Origin: Variovorax paradoxus
Lineage (GTDB): Bacteria > Pseudomonadota > Gammaproteobacteria > Burkholderiales > Burkholderiaceae_C
Length of the DNA stretch: 64,000 nucleotides
Reading direction: 5' to 3'
Assembly (NCBI RefSeq): GCF_030811855.1
Contig: NZ_JAUSRN010000006.1
Span: forward strand, 186,001 to 250,000
The translations under genes were made by a program, and so were the position numbers. This document shows positions 42,985 to 51,341 of the stretch, piece after piece. The notes under the pieces are model-generated. The model made no database searches. It saw nothing but the letters and a program-made list of their open reading frames with translations, and was not told the origin of the DNA. Each line of letters begins with the position of its first letter. Within the stretch, counting starts at the first letter, position 1.

Positions 42985-44091
42985 ATGAAAAAGTACTTGT
43001 TCGCGCTGGCCTCGGCCGGCGCGGCTGGCGGAGCGCTGGCCCAATCTTCCGTCACCCTGTTCGGCGTGGTCGACGCGGCCGTCACCTACACGCGCGGCAG
43101 CGGCGATGGTTCAGGCCACAAGGTGCAGCTGACCAACAGCGGCAACGTGTTCAGCCGCATCGGTTTTCGCGGGACCGAAGACCTGGGCGGCGGGCTCGCG
43201 GCCGGTTTCTGGCTCGAGGCCGGCCTGCAGAACGACAACGGCACCGGCTTTGGCTCCAACGTCAACAACCAGGCGAGCGGTGCCGGCACCGCGGGCATCC
43301 TGAGCTTCAACCGCCGCTCCACCGTGAGCCTTTCAGGACCGTTCGGCGAGATTCGCCTGGGCCGTGACTACGTGCCCGCGTTCTGGAACACGGCCATCTT
43401 TGATCCTTTCGGAACCGGCGGCGGCATCGGGGCCAACCAGATCTATTTCTCGGGCCTTGGCGGCCTGCCCGCGCCCACCGGCACCCGCGCGTCGAACAGC
43501 ATCGGCTACTTCCTGCCGGGCAACCTGGGCGGGTTCTACGGACAGGCCATGTATGCCATGGGCGAGAACGACTCGAACTCGGTGCTGCCGGGCACGCTGC
43601 GGTCGACCCGGCGCGACGGCAGCCACGTGGGCTTGCGCTTCGGCTACCTGCAGGGCGGCTTCAACATCGCACTGGCCACCGGCAAGACGCGCTACGCGAC
43701 CGGGGACCTTCGCGTGACCAACCTCGGCGCGTCCTATACCTTCGGTCCCTCGCTGATGAGCCTGAAGCTCACTGGCGAGCTCTACACGGAGTCGAAGGGA
43801 AGCACCGATGGCAAGGGCGCGCTGGTCGGCTTCCAGCTGCCGGTTGGCCCAGGCGAGATCAAGGGCTCGTATGCGCGCTACCGGCTCGAGCCCACCGGCG
43901 CGGCGCTGAAGCCGACCACCTCGAAGCTGGCGATCGGCTACGTGCACAACCTGTCGAAGCGCACCGCACTGTATGCCACGGTCGCGCGCATCAGCAACCA
44001 CAATGGCGCAGCACAAGCGCTTGCGGGCGCCATCACCATGCCGAACCGGTCGTCCAGCGGCACCGAATTCGGCATGCGCCACATCTTCTAG
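42985..44091 (+). CDS. Gram-negative outer-membrane porin
   Basis: 368 aa. Signal peptide MKKYLFALASAGAAGGALA, then QSSVTLFGVVDAAVTYTRG, the standard opening of Burkholderiales trimeric porins. The protein shows strand-turn repeats, the segment RSTVSLSGPFGEIRLGRDY preceding the constriction loop, and a terminal Phe (FGMRHIF) for assembly by Bam. It is the last gene of the catabolic operon and probably admits the substrate; a hairpin follows 9 bp after the stop. Confidence 0.94.
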   Translation: MKKYLFALASAGAAGGALAQSSVTLFGVVDAAVTYTRGSGDGSGHKVQLTNSGNVFSRIGFRGTEDLGGGLAAGFWLEAGLQNDNGTGFGSNVNNQASGAGTAGILSFNRRSTVSLSGPFGEIRLGRDYVPAFWNTAIFDPFGTGGGIGANQIYFSGLGGLPAPTGTRASNSIGYFLPGNLGGFYGQAMYAMGENDSNSVLPGTLRSTRRDGSHVGLRFGYLQGGFNIALATGKTRYATGDLRVTNLGASYTFGPSLMSLKLTGELYTESKGSTDGKGALVGFQLPVGPGEIKGSYARYRLEPTGAALKPTTSKLAIGYVHNLSKRTALYATVARISNHNGAAQALAGAITMPNRSSSGTEFGMRHIF

Positions 44092-44100
44092 GCGCTCTTC

Positions 44101-44138
44101 GCGCATTCGGTGTGGCTGCACGGTCACACCGAATGCGC
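44101..44138 (+). terminator. Hairpin after the porin gene
   Basis: GCGCATTCGGTGTG and its exact 14-base reverse complement, with a 10-base loop, 9 bp after the porin stop. There is no U-run, so it may be a Rho-assisted terminator or an mRNA 3' stabiliser. Confidence 0.55.
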
Positions 44139-44768
44139 CTGCCGTACTCGCCCCGCACGCCGCGCGCGGCATGAACAAAGAACCATCTTCGTAGTGCATT
44201 GCACGCGTGGATTCGATGACTCCATTCGTCGTATGGCGCGCGAACATTTTGAGAGAGAAAAGTTCCGTGCTTCGTTGACGCTGTCATCTGTGCTCAGCTA
44301 AAAATGTGCGCACTTCCAAGGAGGGAGAACGCACGTGAAGCTATTCAGAACAGCTACAAGAGAACTCGCCGTTGCGGCCGCTATTTCAATCGTTACTTCA
44401 ATCGTTGTCTCTCTGCCTGAATCCGCAGAGTTGACGCGCTTGCGCTAAGCCAACCGTCCAGGCATTCAGGCACAGCCGCATTCCATCGCCCTCGCGCATC
44501 GACGGGAATGGAACCGATCACTCCCCGCATCCTGGGACCACCCGCATCGCTCGCGGCGTGGTTCGGCGTGGCGCGTTCGTGCCGCGCCGGCTGAAAAAAT
44601 CGTGTGGATAGCGCGTGTCTTTCCTGACGAACGCCTCGTTCGCCGGGAGGGCGCGGCGCTGCCTGCCGATGTGTCGTTCATCCCATCATTGCGCGCGTTC
44701 GCGCATTGCCGGCTATCCGCCGGTGCATGCGCGGCGGCGCCTGTCTTTACCAAGAGGCGTTCATCATC
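44139..44768. other. Intergenic region between porin and aminopeptidase genes
   Basis: About 630 bp. It contains a sigma-70-like promoter (TTGACG at 44275, TAAAAA at 44299), the putative 37-aa gene at 44335, and then about 320 bp with no gene I can support before the aminopeptidase start. Confidence 0.5.
44335..44448 (+). CDS. Tiny membrane-type peptide (37 aa), putative
   Basis: GTG start with GGGAGAACGCAC directly upstream, the same initiation region seen before the tiny peptides at 19694 and 20524. The peptide MKLFRTATRELAVAAAISIV continues with an uncharged stretch and ends ELTRLR. A promoter-like TTGACG/TAAAAA pair lies 36-60 bp upstream. There is no family resemblance; expression is inferred only from the signals. 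Confidence 0.4.
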   Translation: MKLFRTATRELAVAAAISIVTSIVVSLPESAELTRLR

Positions 44769-46991
44769 ATGAAGAAATTTGTCAAGCCGGCCGTCAATCA
44801 TCTGGCCATCACCGCCGTGACTCTTGCCACTCTCGTGGCTTGCGGTGGTGGAGGAGGCGGCGGCGACTCTTCCCTGGGAGGCAGCGCGCTGAAGGCGCCC
44901 TCGCTCGCGGCGGACAGTTCCGCGTCGCCCAAGGCGCCCGACGACGGACCGGCGCTCGCACCCGACGCGGCCGTGGCGCAGATCGACCGGTCCGCGAAGC
45001 CGATGGAACTGCCCGACACCGTCTGGCCCATCAACTACAAGCTGTGGTTCCGACCCGATGCGGAACTCAAGACCTTCGTGGGGCGAGGGGACGTGGAGAT
45101 CGAAGTACTCAAGCCGGTCGATGCGATCGTCGTTGCCGCGCACAACCTGAAGTTTGCCAATGGCCGAACCACCTTGCGCAAACTGTCGAACCCCTCCGAG
45201 GCGATTGCGTTGATACCCACGCCGCAGACGCTGGGCGACTTCGTTCAGCTGCGGCTCAGCGACGGGCAAATTGCCAAGGGCAAGTACCTCTTGCACATGG
45301 AGTGGGACGGCAAGATCCAGTTCTCCGATGCGGAGTACTGCCCGCCCGAGGAAATGGCGCGCAACCCGTTCTGCTCTGCGGCTACAGGTGTCTTCAAGGT
45401 GGGACTTTCCACGCCCGAGGGCGTGACGAGCGACGCCATCGTGACGCAGGGCGAAACCAACTATGCGCGGCAATGGTTCCCGGGCTGGGACGAGCCGGCC
45501 TTTCGCCACACCTTCGAGATTTCTGCCGAGGTGCCGGGCGACTGGCAGACGGTGTCGAACGCCGCGCAGAAGTCCGCCGTCAAGCTGCCCGACGGCTACC
45601 AGCAGGTGTCGTTCGAGAAGACGCCTTCGATGCCGATGTACCTCGCCTTCTTTGGCGGCGGCAAGTTCGACATTCTTTCAGACACCTTCAAGAGCCCGCT
45701 TGACGGCAGCGAAATGCCGCTACGCTGGTTCACGCCGCCGGGCCGTTCCACCTGGGCCACCTTCGCGATGGAGTGGACCAAGGTGGCCATGGACTACTAC
45801 TACAACTACACCGGCATTCCGCTGCCGTTCAAGAAGTTCGACACCGTGGCCGCCAACGACAGCTACGACAACAAGCCCAACACGGGCTTTGGCGGCATGG
45901 AGAACTGGGGCTCCATCTTCGAGTTTGCCGACCGGGTGCTGACCAAGCCGGGCGACACGCCGACGCTCTACTCGGTGACGGTGGTCACGCACGAAATTGC
46001 GCACCAGTGGTTCGGTGACCTGGTCACGCTCGACTGGTGGGACAACGTGTGGCTCAACGAATCGTTCGCGCGCTGGTTCGACCGCCGCACCACGATCAAA
46101 TTCCACCCCGACTACTACAGCTTCTCCGACTACGTGCTGGACAAGCACACCGTGGTGGTGGCGGACCTGCGCAACACCGCGGTGCCGGTGCAGCGCAACC
46201 TCAACGACGCGGGCTCCTTCGGCTTCATCAGCCCTTCGATCTTCGTCTACAACAAGGGCAGCCACGTGCTGGAAATGATCCAGAACTACATCGGCGAGGA
46301 GGCGATGCAGAAGGGCCTGCAGATCTACCTGAGAGACTATGCCTTCGGCAACGTTACGCCGTCGCGGCTGTGGAGTTCGCTCGAGAAGGCGAGCGGCGGC
46401 AAGAGGGTGACCGACATCGGCGACAGCTTCATCCGGCAGACCGGCGTGCCGCTGCTGACGGTGGACGCGCAATGCGCGGGGGACCGCACTTACGTGTCGA
46501 TCAGCCAGGAGCCGTTTCCCAACCAGAACGTCTATCCGGCGTCTTCATGGACCATTCCCGTGACGCTGGCCTACGGCGACGCGATGGAGCAGCGCAAGAC
46601 CTTCGTGATGGCGAGCAGCACCACGCAACTGGATCTTCCGGGCTGCACCGCGGTGCTGGCCGGGCCGACCGGGCAGGACTACTACGTGAGCAACTACAGC
46701 ACCCAGTCGTGGAGCGACCTGCTGGCCAAGGCGCAGAACTTTGCCGACAACAAGCCGCTGCTGCTCAACATCGAGCGGGACGCGTTCCGCCTGCTGTCGG
46801 TAGGCCGGATCACGCAGGCGCAGTACGACCAGATCAAGAACATCGTCAACCTGCCGTCCACGCTTGTTGCCAAGACCGAGGCCAGCCAGCAGAAGATGAC
46901 GCTGGCGCAGGACGCGGGCGGCAAGGAAGACTATCCGCACGCACTGCGCTACCAGGGCAGCCTGAAGCTGCGCGAGAACCAAAAGCGCTGA
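44769..46991 (+). CDS. M1-family metallo-aminopeptidase, lipoprotein
   Basis: 740 aa. Lipobox LATLVAC at about residue 27 is followed by a Gly run and an acidic linker. The M1 signatures are complete: GGMENWGS exopeptidase motif, zinc site H408-E-I-A-H412 and Glu431 (NESFARW). It cleaves N-terminal residues from peptides and is probably anchored in the outer membrane facing the periplasm or outside, unlike cytoplasmic PepN. GAGG precedes the ATG. It ends 12 bp before a small lipoprotein gene, a likely operon partner. Confidence 0.93.
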   Translation: MKKFVKPAVNHLAITAVTLATLVACGGGGGGGDSSLGGSALKAPSLAADSSASPKAPDDGPALAPDAAVAQIDRSAKPMELPDTVWPINYKLWFRPDAELKTFVGRGDVEIEVLKPVDAIVVAAHNLKFANGRTTLRKLSNPSEAIALIPTPQTLGDFVQLRLSDGQIAKGKYLLHMEWDGKIQFSDAEYCPPEEMARNPFCSAATGVFKVGLSTPEGVTSDAIVTQGETNYARQWFPGWDEPAFRHTFEISAEVPGDWQTVSNAAQKSAVKLPDGYQQVSFEKTPSMPMYLAFFGGGKFDILSDTFKSPLDGSEMPLRWFTPPGRSTWATFAMEWTKVAMDYYYNYTGIPLPFKKFDTVAANDSYDNKPNTGFGGMENWGSIFEFADRVLTKPGDTPTLYSVTVVTHEIAHQWFGDLVTLDWWDNVWLNESFARWFDRRTTIKFHPDYYSFSDYVLDKHTVVVADLRNTAVPVQRNLNDAGSFGFISPSIFVYNKGSHVLEMIQNYIGEEAMQKGLQIYLRDYAFGNVTPSRLWSSLEKASGGKRVTDIGDSFIRQTGVPLLTVDAQCAGDRTYVSISQEPFPNQNVYPASSWTIPVTLAYGDAMEQRKTFVMASSTTQLDLPGCTAVLAGPTGQDYYVSNYSTQSWSDLLAKAQNFADNKPLLLNIERDAFRLLSVGRITQAQYDQIKNIVNLPSTLVAKTEASQQKMTLAQDAGGKEDYPHALRYQGSLKLRENQKR

Positions 46992-47003
46992 AGGGCAGCC
47001 TCC

Positions 47004-47414
47004 ATGAAAAAAGCATTCAACTATCTGGTGGCCGGCGCGTCGGCGCTGCTGTTGTTGACCGCATGCGGGCCGAGTGGCGGGCCCGAAGCGGAACTGGTCG
47101 GCGTGTATGCCGTGAAGAAGAACGGTGTCCTGAAAGAGCTGGTCAAGATTGAGCGGCAGGACGGCCGCTACATCATGCGCGACAAGGTGCGCACCGCCGA
47201 GTGGAGCGAACCCAAGATGCAGATGGAGCCCGTCACGCGCGAAGCCTGGCGCCGTATCACCACCGACACCGGGAACACCGCCTTCGTCGGCGTGGCGAGC
47301 GGGCAGCTCGGCGTGTTCAAGGTGCCGCCGGGCTGGAAGAAGAACGACTTCAGCACCGGAACCGGCTACTTCCTGTTCTATTCGCAAGGACCCGTCGAGG
47401 TCCACAAGCTGTGA
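47004..47414 (+). CDS. Small lipoprotein, unknown function
   Basis: 136 aa. Lipobox LLLLTAC at residues 14-20, then a basic beta-rich domain (KNGVLKELVKIERQDGRYIM; WKKNDFSTGTGYFLFYSQGP). No enzyme motif is visible. It is 12 bp after the aminopeptidase and probably co-transcribed; a structural or accessory role to that enzyme is only a guess from position. Confidence 0.8.
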   Translation: MKKAFNYLVAGASALLLLTACGPSGGPEAELVGVYAVKKNGVLKELVKIERQDGRYIMRDKVRTAEWSEPKMQMEPVTREAWRRITTDTGNTAFVGVASGQLGVFKVPPGWKKNDFSTGTGYFLFYSQGPVEVHKL

Positions 47415-47442
47415 GCGGCTTGCGAAGCGGTAAACGCGCCGC

Positions 47443-48198
47443 TTAGGCCGCGGGCGCGACGATCGCGCCCTCGATGCCGTGGCGTTCGAGCGCATCGGCC
47501 ACGAAGCCGCTGGCCTTCATCTCCTCGACGAAGGCCGCGAGCAGTGCCTGTGCCTCGGCGCCGCGGCTGGCCGGCGTGCCCATGGCCTGCTGGATCACCA
47601 TGAAGCGGCCGGGCAGCACACGCACACCCGGCTCGCGCTGGGCTTCGCCTTCGAGCATCTGGCGAATGCCGGCGGCCACCTCGACCTGGCCCGAACGCAG
47701 CGCCGCCAGTGCCGCAGCTGCGCCCTGGAGGCGAACGATCTCGGCCTGCCGGATTTCGCGCGTGAGGAACAGGTCGTAGGCGCTGCCCGCGCCGACCGAG
47801 ATGCGATGGCCCGCAAGGTCGACCTGCGCGTTGTCCGTGAGCTGCGAAGCCTCGCGCACGAGGTAGCTGCCTTCGATCAGCACATAGGGCGCGGTGAAGC
47901 GCAAGCCCTCGCTGCGTGCCGGGTCGATGGCGAAGAAGCCGATGTCGGCCTTCTCGTTCCTGACCGCGTCGACCGATGCCGCCGCCTTCTCGAACACCAC
48001 GAGCTCGATGCCTACGCCGAGCCGGCGCGCGAACTCGCGCGCAAGGTCGATCGACACGCCCACCGGCTCGCCCGTGGCCGCATCCTTGTTCGCGAGGATC
48101 GGGTTGCCGAGGTTGATCGACGCGCGCAGCGTGCCGCCGGGCGCGAAGGTGGAGACGAGGGCGGGGGCAATGGGCTGTGGCTGGGTCATGGCGTCCAT
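47443..48198 (-). CDS. Amino-acid-type solute-binding domain protein without signal peptide
   Basis: 251 aa with the family 3 solute-binding fold: GTLRASINLGNPILANKDAA, GVSIDLAREFARRLGVGIEL, KADIGFFAIDPARSEGLRFT and VGAGSAYDLFLTREI. The N-terminus (MDAMTQPQPIAPALVSTF) has no hydrophobic leader, so export is not evident. The protein may be cytoplasmic, for example a cyclohexadienyl-dehydratase-like or effector-binding protein, or have lost its leader. The start could be 9 bp later. It is convergent with the small lipoprotein gene. Confidence 0.82.
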   Translation of the reverse strand: MDAMTQPQPIAPALVSTFAPGGTLRASINLGNPILANKDAATGEPVGVSIDLAREFARRLGVGIELVVFEKAAASVDAVRNEKADIGFFAIDPARSEGLRFTAPYVLIEGSYLVREASQLTDNAQVDLAGHRISVGAGSAYDLFLTREIRQAEIVRLQGAAAALAALRSGQVEVAAGIRQMLEGEAQREPGVRVLPGRFMVIQQAMGTPASRGAEAQALLAAFVEEMKASGFVADALERHGIEGAIVAPAA

Positions 48199-48256
48199 CG
48201 TTTCAAAAGAGGATGGGCGCCAGTTTACTGACCGGCCGCATCAGCGCATCAGCGCA

Positions 48257-49075
48257 TCAACGTGCCGTCAGCGGCTCGAGACCGGTCTTTGAGATGGTCG
48301 GCGCGGCCTCGGGCGAGTTGAGATAGCGGATCAGCTGGCGCGCCGCATCGGGCTGCTTGGAGGCCGTGGCAATGCCGGCCGAGAACACCGTCACGCGCTG
48401 CACCTCGGCGGGCAGCGGGCCGATGTAGTCGATGCCTTCGATCGGCAGCAGTTCGCTGACCTGTTGCAACCCCAGCGCCGCGTCGCCGCGCGCCACCACC
48501 GTGCCCACGCGTTCGCTCAGGATGCGCTTGCTCTTGGGCTTGACCTGGTCTTCGATGCCGAGTTTCTTGAGCAGCTCGGTCTCGTAATACGTGCCGCTGG
48601 CGCTGGCCGAGTAGGCGATGGAAGGCGCAGCCAAAAGCGTGCGCTTGAGCGCATCGACCGTTGAAATGTCGGGCTTGGGCGCGCCCTTGCGCACCGCAAA
48701 GCCGATCGACGACTTGACCAGGTCGACCTGGCTTCCCGGCACCACCTTGCCCTCTGTCACCAGCGCGTCGAGCGCCGGCCGCGCGAGGATCACCACGTCG
48801 GCCGGCTCGTTGCGCGACAGGCGGCTCGGAATCGAATCCTCCGCATTGCCCATCGAAGCGCCATAGGCGGTCTTGACCGTGCGGCCACTGCTGCGCTCGA
48901 AGCCGGGGCGCAGGTCGTTGTACGCGGCGGTGAAACCACCCGAGGTCATCACGTGGATGTCGCCGCCGGCGCGCGGCGGGCTGCCGAGGCTGCCGCATCC
49001 GGCAAGTGCGGCCGCGGCGGCCAGCAGGGCGGCGCGGCGGGTCAGGCGATGCAATGAGAAAGGCTGGGTCTTCAT
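48257..49075 (-). CDS. ModA-like extracellular solute-binding lipoprotein
   Basis: 272 aa. A Tat/Sec-like leader with lipobox (RRAALLAAAAALAGC) is followed by IHVMTSGGFTAAYNDLRPGF, ADVVILARPALDALV and SASASGTYYETELLKKLGIE, the layout of molybdate/tungstate-type binding proteins. No permease or ATPase gene adjoins it, so its transporter is unknown. AGGAG seven bases before the ATG at 49075 fixes the start. It is divergent from the AraC-type regulator. Confidence 0.87.
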   Translation of the reverse strand: MKTQPFSLHRLTRRAALLAAAAALAGCGSLGSPPRAGGDIHVMTSGGFTAAYNDLRPGFERSSGRTVKTAYGASMGNAEDSIPSRLSRNEPADVVILARPALDALVTEGKVVPGSQVDLVKSSIGFAVRKGAPKPDISTVDALKRTLLAAPSIAYSASASGTYYETELLKKLGIEDQVKPKSKRILSERVGTVVARGDAALGLQQVSELLPIEGIDYIGPLPAEVQRVTVFSAGIATASKQPDAARQLIRYLNSPEAAPTISKTGLEPLTAR

Positions 49076-49218
49076 GGTGTCTCCTGAGGGGTTTGTATCC
49101 ATCGTAGGCAGCGAGGCTGTCAATCAGCCTTCATCATTTTTGGGGTAAGTACGAATGTGGCGCTTGGCTGCCAGAATCGGGGCAACCGACCGTTCGCTGA
49201 TCGCTCCTGGTGGGCTCC

Positions 49219-49992
49219 ATGACCTATCTTCGCAGTGTCCTATTCGAAAGTGAATCCATCGGCTGCCATCTGGCCACGCTGGATGCGGCCGAGCCAAGCT
49301 GGAGCGCACCCTATCGAGTGCAAGGGCCTCGCCTGTTGCTACCGTTGACCCAGCGCTTCGAATGCCGCCTTGGCGCGAACGCTTTCGTATGCGATCCGGC
49401 CGCCGCGTTGTGGCTGTCGCCCGACGATCACTATCAGCTGAAGCGTCCGACGGGAGGCCAAAGGAGTGTCGTGCTCACGCTCACCGAAATCTTGGAGCCG
49501 GCGGGCAGGTCCTATCTGCCCCTGAGCGGCCGGGTAATGCTGCACCAATGCCTGCAAGCGAATGCGGCACAGGCCATCGACGCGCTGGAGTTGCAGGAGC
49601 GCCTTCTCGGGTTGGTTCAAAGCATGCGGCCGACGGAGCGGCTGGGCCCATCGACGATCCACCGTGCGGTCGAACGCGCGCGCGACTACATTGCCGCTGC
49701 GCCGGAGCGCAGCGACACCCTCGACGACATTGCCAGGGCGGTGCACTGTTCGGCGTTTCATCTGGCGCGCCGGTTTCGCCTGCACACGGGGATGAGCCTG
49801 CACGGTTTTCGCAATCAGCTGCGGATGACGCTTGCGCTCGATCGCCTGCGCGAAGGCGAAAGAAGCATCAGCGCGCTCGCCCTTGAACTGGGCTTTGCAA
49901 GCCACGCGCACTTCACGGTGGCATTCAGGCGCGCCTTCGGCATGGCACCGAGCCAGATGCGCACGAATCTGGAAGCGCCCCGCCTGCATTGA
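49219..49992 (+). CDS. AraC family transcriptional regulator
   Basis: 257 aa. The C-terminal AraC/XylS DNA-binding domain shows both helix-turn-helix units (LDDIARAVHCSAFHLARRFR and ISALALELGFASHAHFTVAF) and ends with FRRAFGMAPSQMR. The N-terminal 140 residues form a ligand-sensing region with cupin-like character. A GTG nine bases upstream is an alternative start. It is divergent from the ModA-like gene across 143 bp and ends 39 bp before an EamA transporter it may control. Confidence 0.9.
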   Translation: MTYLRSVLFESESIGCHLATLDAAEPSWSAPYRVQGPRLLLPLTQRFECRLGANAFVCDPAAALWLSPDDHYQLKRPTGGQRSVVLTLTEILEPAGRSYLPLSGRVMLHQCLQANAAQAIDALELQERLLGLVQSMRPTERLGPSTIHRAVERARDYIAAAPERSDTLDDIARAVHCSAFHLARRFRLHTGMSLHGFRNQLRMTLALDRLREGERSISALALELGFASHAHFTVAFRRAFGMAPSQMRTNLEAPRLH

Positions 49993-50031
49993 TCAAACAC
50001 TGCGTGCTTCGTTTTCAGCGGGAGCACGCAG

Positions 50032-50943
50032 TTGGTCAATTTTCGAATTTCGATCGGTCTTGCCGCCGGTGTTGCCTCGGCGCTCATCGGGGGCGCCTGG
50101 CAGGTGGCCACGCGCCATTCGACGATCACAACGATTGCGCCGGCCGACTTGACCATCCTGCGCTATGCCATACCGGCCATCGTTCTCGCGCCTGTGTGGC
50201 TGCGGGTGGGGCTGCTGCCTCGCGGGGTGCCCTTGCGCTGGCTGTTGGGAATGATCCTCGGCGCGGGGCTGCCGTTCGGGCTCGTCGCAATGACGGGAAC
50301 AAGGTTTGCCCCATCGGCGCACATGGGCGTGTTCATGGCGGGCGCATCTCCGCTTTTTGCGACGGGGTTCGCCTGGATGCTGTGGAAAGACCGTCCGGAC
50401 CGTTCGCGCGCGTGGGGGTTGGCATTTCTCGCCGCGGGCATGGCCGTTCTGGGCGCAGGAAGTTTTCGCGGTATCGATGCCGGCGCGTGGCGGGGCGATC
50501 TGCTCTTTCTTCTCGCGGCCGCGCTGTGGGCCGGGTTCACGCTTTCCTTCAGGCGGACCGGCCTGAGCGGCTGGCAAGGAGCGGCGGTCGTCAATGCGTG
50601 GTCGGCCATCCTCCTCATTCCGTGGTTGCTGTGGCGAGGTGAAACGGGTCTTTTCGATGCGCCCGTGCGCGACATCCTGTGGCAGGCACTGATGCAAGGC
50701 GTGATTGCCGGACTGCTCGGCCTGTGGGTCTTCAGTGCTGCCGTTTCGCGACTTGGCGCACCTCAAGCGTCGGCATTCGGGGGACTGGCTCCCGTCTTTT
50801 CCGCATGGGGCGGATGGTGGTGGCTCTCCGAGCCACTGACGGGCCCCGACCTGATGGCCGTTACCAGTGCAGTGGTCGGCGTGACGTTGGCAAGCGGCGC
50901 CTGGTTGACGCGAGATGCATGGGCGAAATCAACTGCGGGGTAG
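50032..50943 (+). CDS. EamA/DMT family transporter
   Basis: 303 aa with ten predicted membrane segments in two EamA repeats, e.g. ISIGLAAGVASALIGGAW and LLFLLAAALWAGFTLSF. Members export or take up small metabolites and amino acids in the inner membrane. The start appears to be TTG, with GGGAG seven bases upstream. Its 3' end overlaps the convergent gene at 50929 by 15 bp. Substrate unknown. Confidence 0.88.
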   Translation: MVNFRISIGLAAGVASALIGGAWQVATRHSTITTIAPADLTILRYAIPAIVLAPVWLRVGLLPRGVPLRWLLGMILGAGLPFGLVAMTGTRFAPSAHMGVFMAGASPLFATGFAWMLWKDRPDRSRAWGLAFLAAGMAVLGAGSFRGIDAGAWRGDLLFLLAAALWAGFTLSFRRTGLSGWQGAAVVNAWSAILLIPWLLWRGETGLFDAPVRDILWQALMQGVIAGLLGLWVFSAAVSRLGAPQASAFGGLAPVFSAWGGWWWLSEPLTGPDLMAVTSAVVGVTLASGAWLTRDAWAKSTAG

Positions 50944-51213
50944 ATCGTTTTCGCGCAGCATCACCGGCTCGACGGAGCCCTGTGCAACCCGGCGGCGCAC
51001 GGCCGCTTCCATTTGCTCCACGTGCTGGGTGTAAGTTTCGAGCGGATCATCGTCCTGGGCATTGGAGTGGTAGCGGTAGTGCAGAACCTCCCGGCCAATG
51101 CTCGCACCCATGGGGTGGCCATCGATCTGCACCCAGAAGCGCACCGTGCCCGAGGCTTCGTGGAAGAAGGGCGGGGCGACGGGGTTCGTCCCGGAAAGCG
51201 GCTGTTCAGTCAT
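50929..51213 (-). CDS. Conserved hypothetical protein (94 aa)
   Basis: Begins MTEQPLSGTNPVAPPFFHEA. The core VRFWVQIDGHPMGASIGREV, HYRYHS and an acidic helical tail (DPLETYTQHVEQMEAAVRRR) suggest a small single-domain cytoplasmic protein. No motif for catalysis or membranes is visible. It is chosen over the longer frame to 51330 because the extra residues are low-complexity. It is convergent with the transporter and divergent from the sensor kinase. Confidence 0.6.
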   Translation of the reverse strand: MTEQPLSGTNPVAPPFFHEASGTVRFWVQIDGHPMGASIGREVLHYRYHSNAQDDDPLETYTQHVEQMEAAVRRRVAQGSVEPVMLRENDLPRS

Positions 51214-51341
51214 GGGGTGTATTCCGGAACGAGGAGCCTCAGGATACGCTTCGCCGAGTACCCCTTCTTCCGTCGCTTCCGGCTGGCCGGCGCTGTTCGC
51301 CGGACCGCCTCTTGTCCTACAAGGGCGCATACTCGGCCAGC

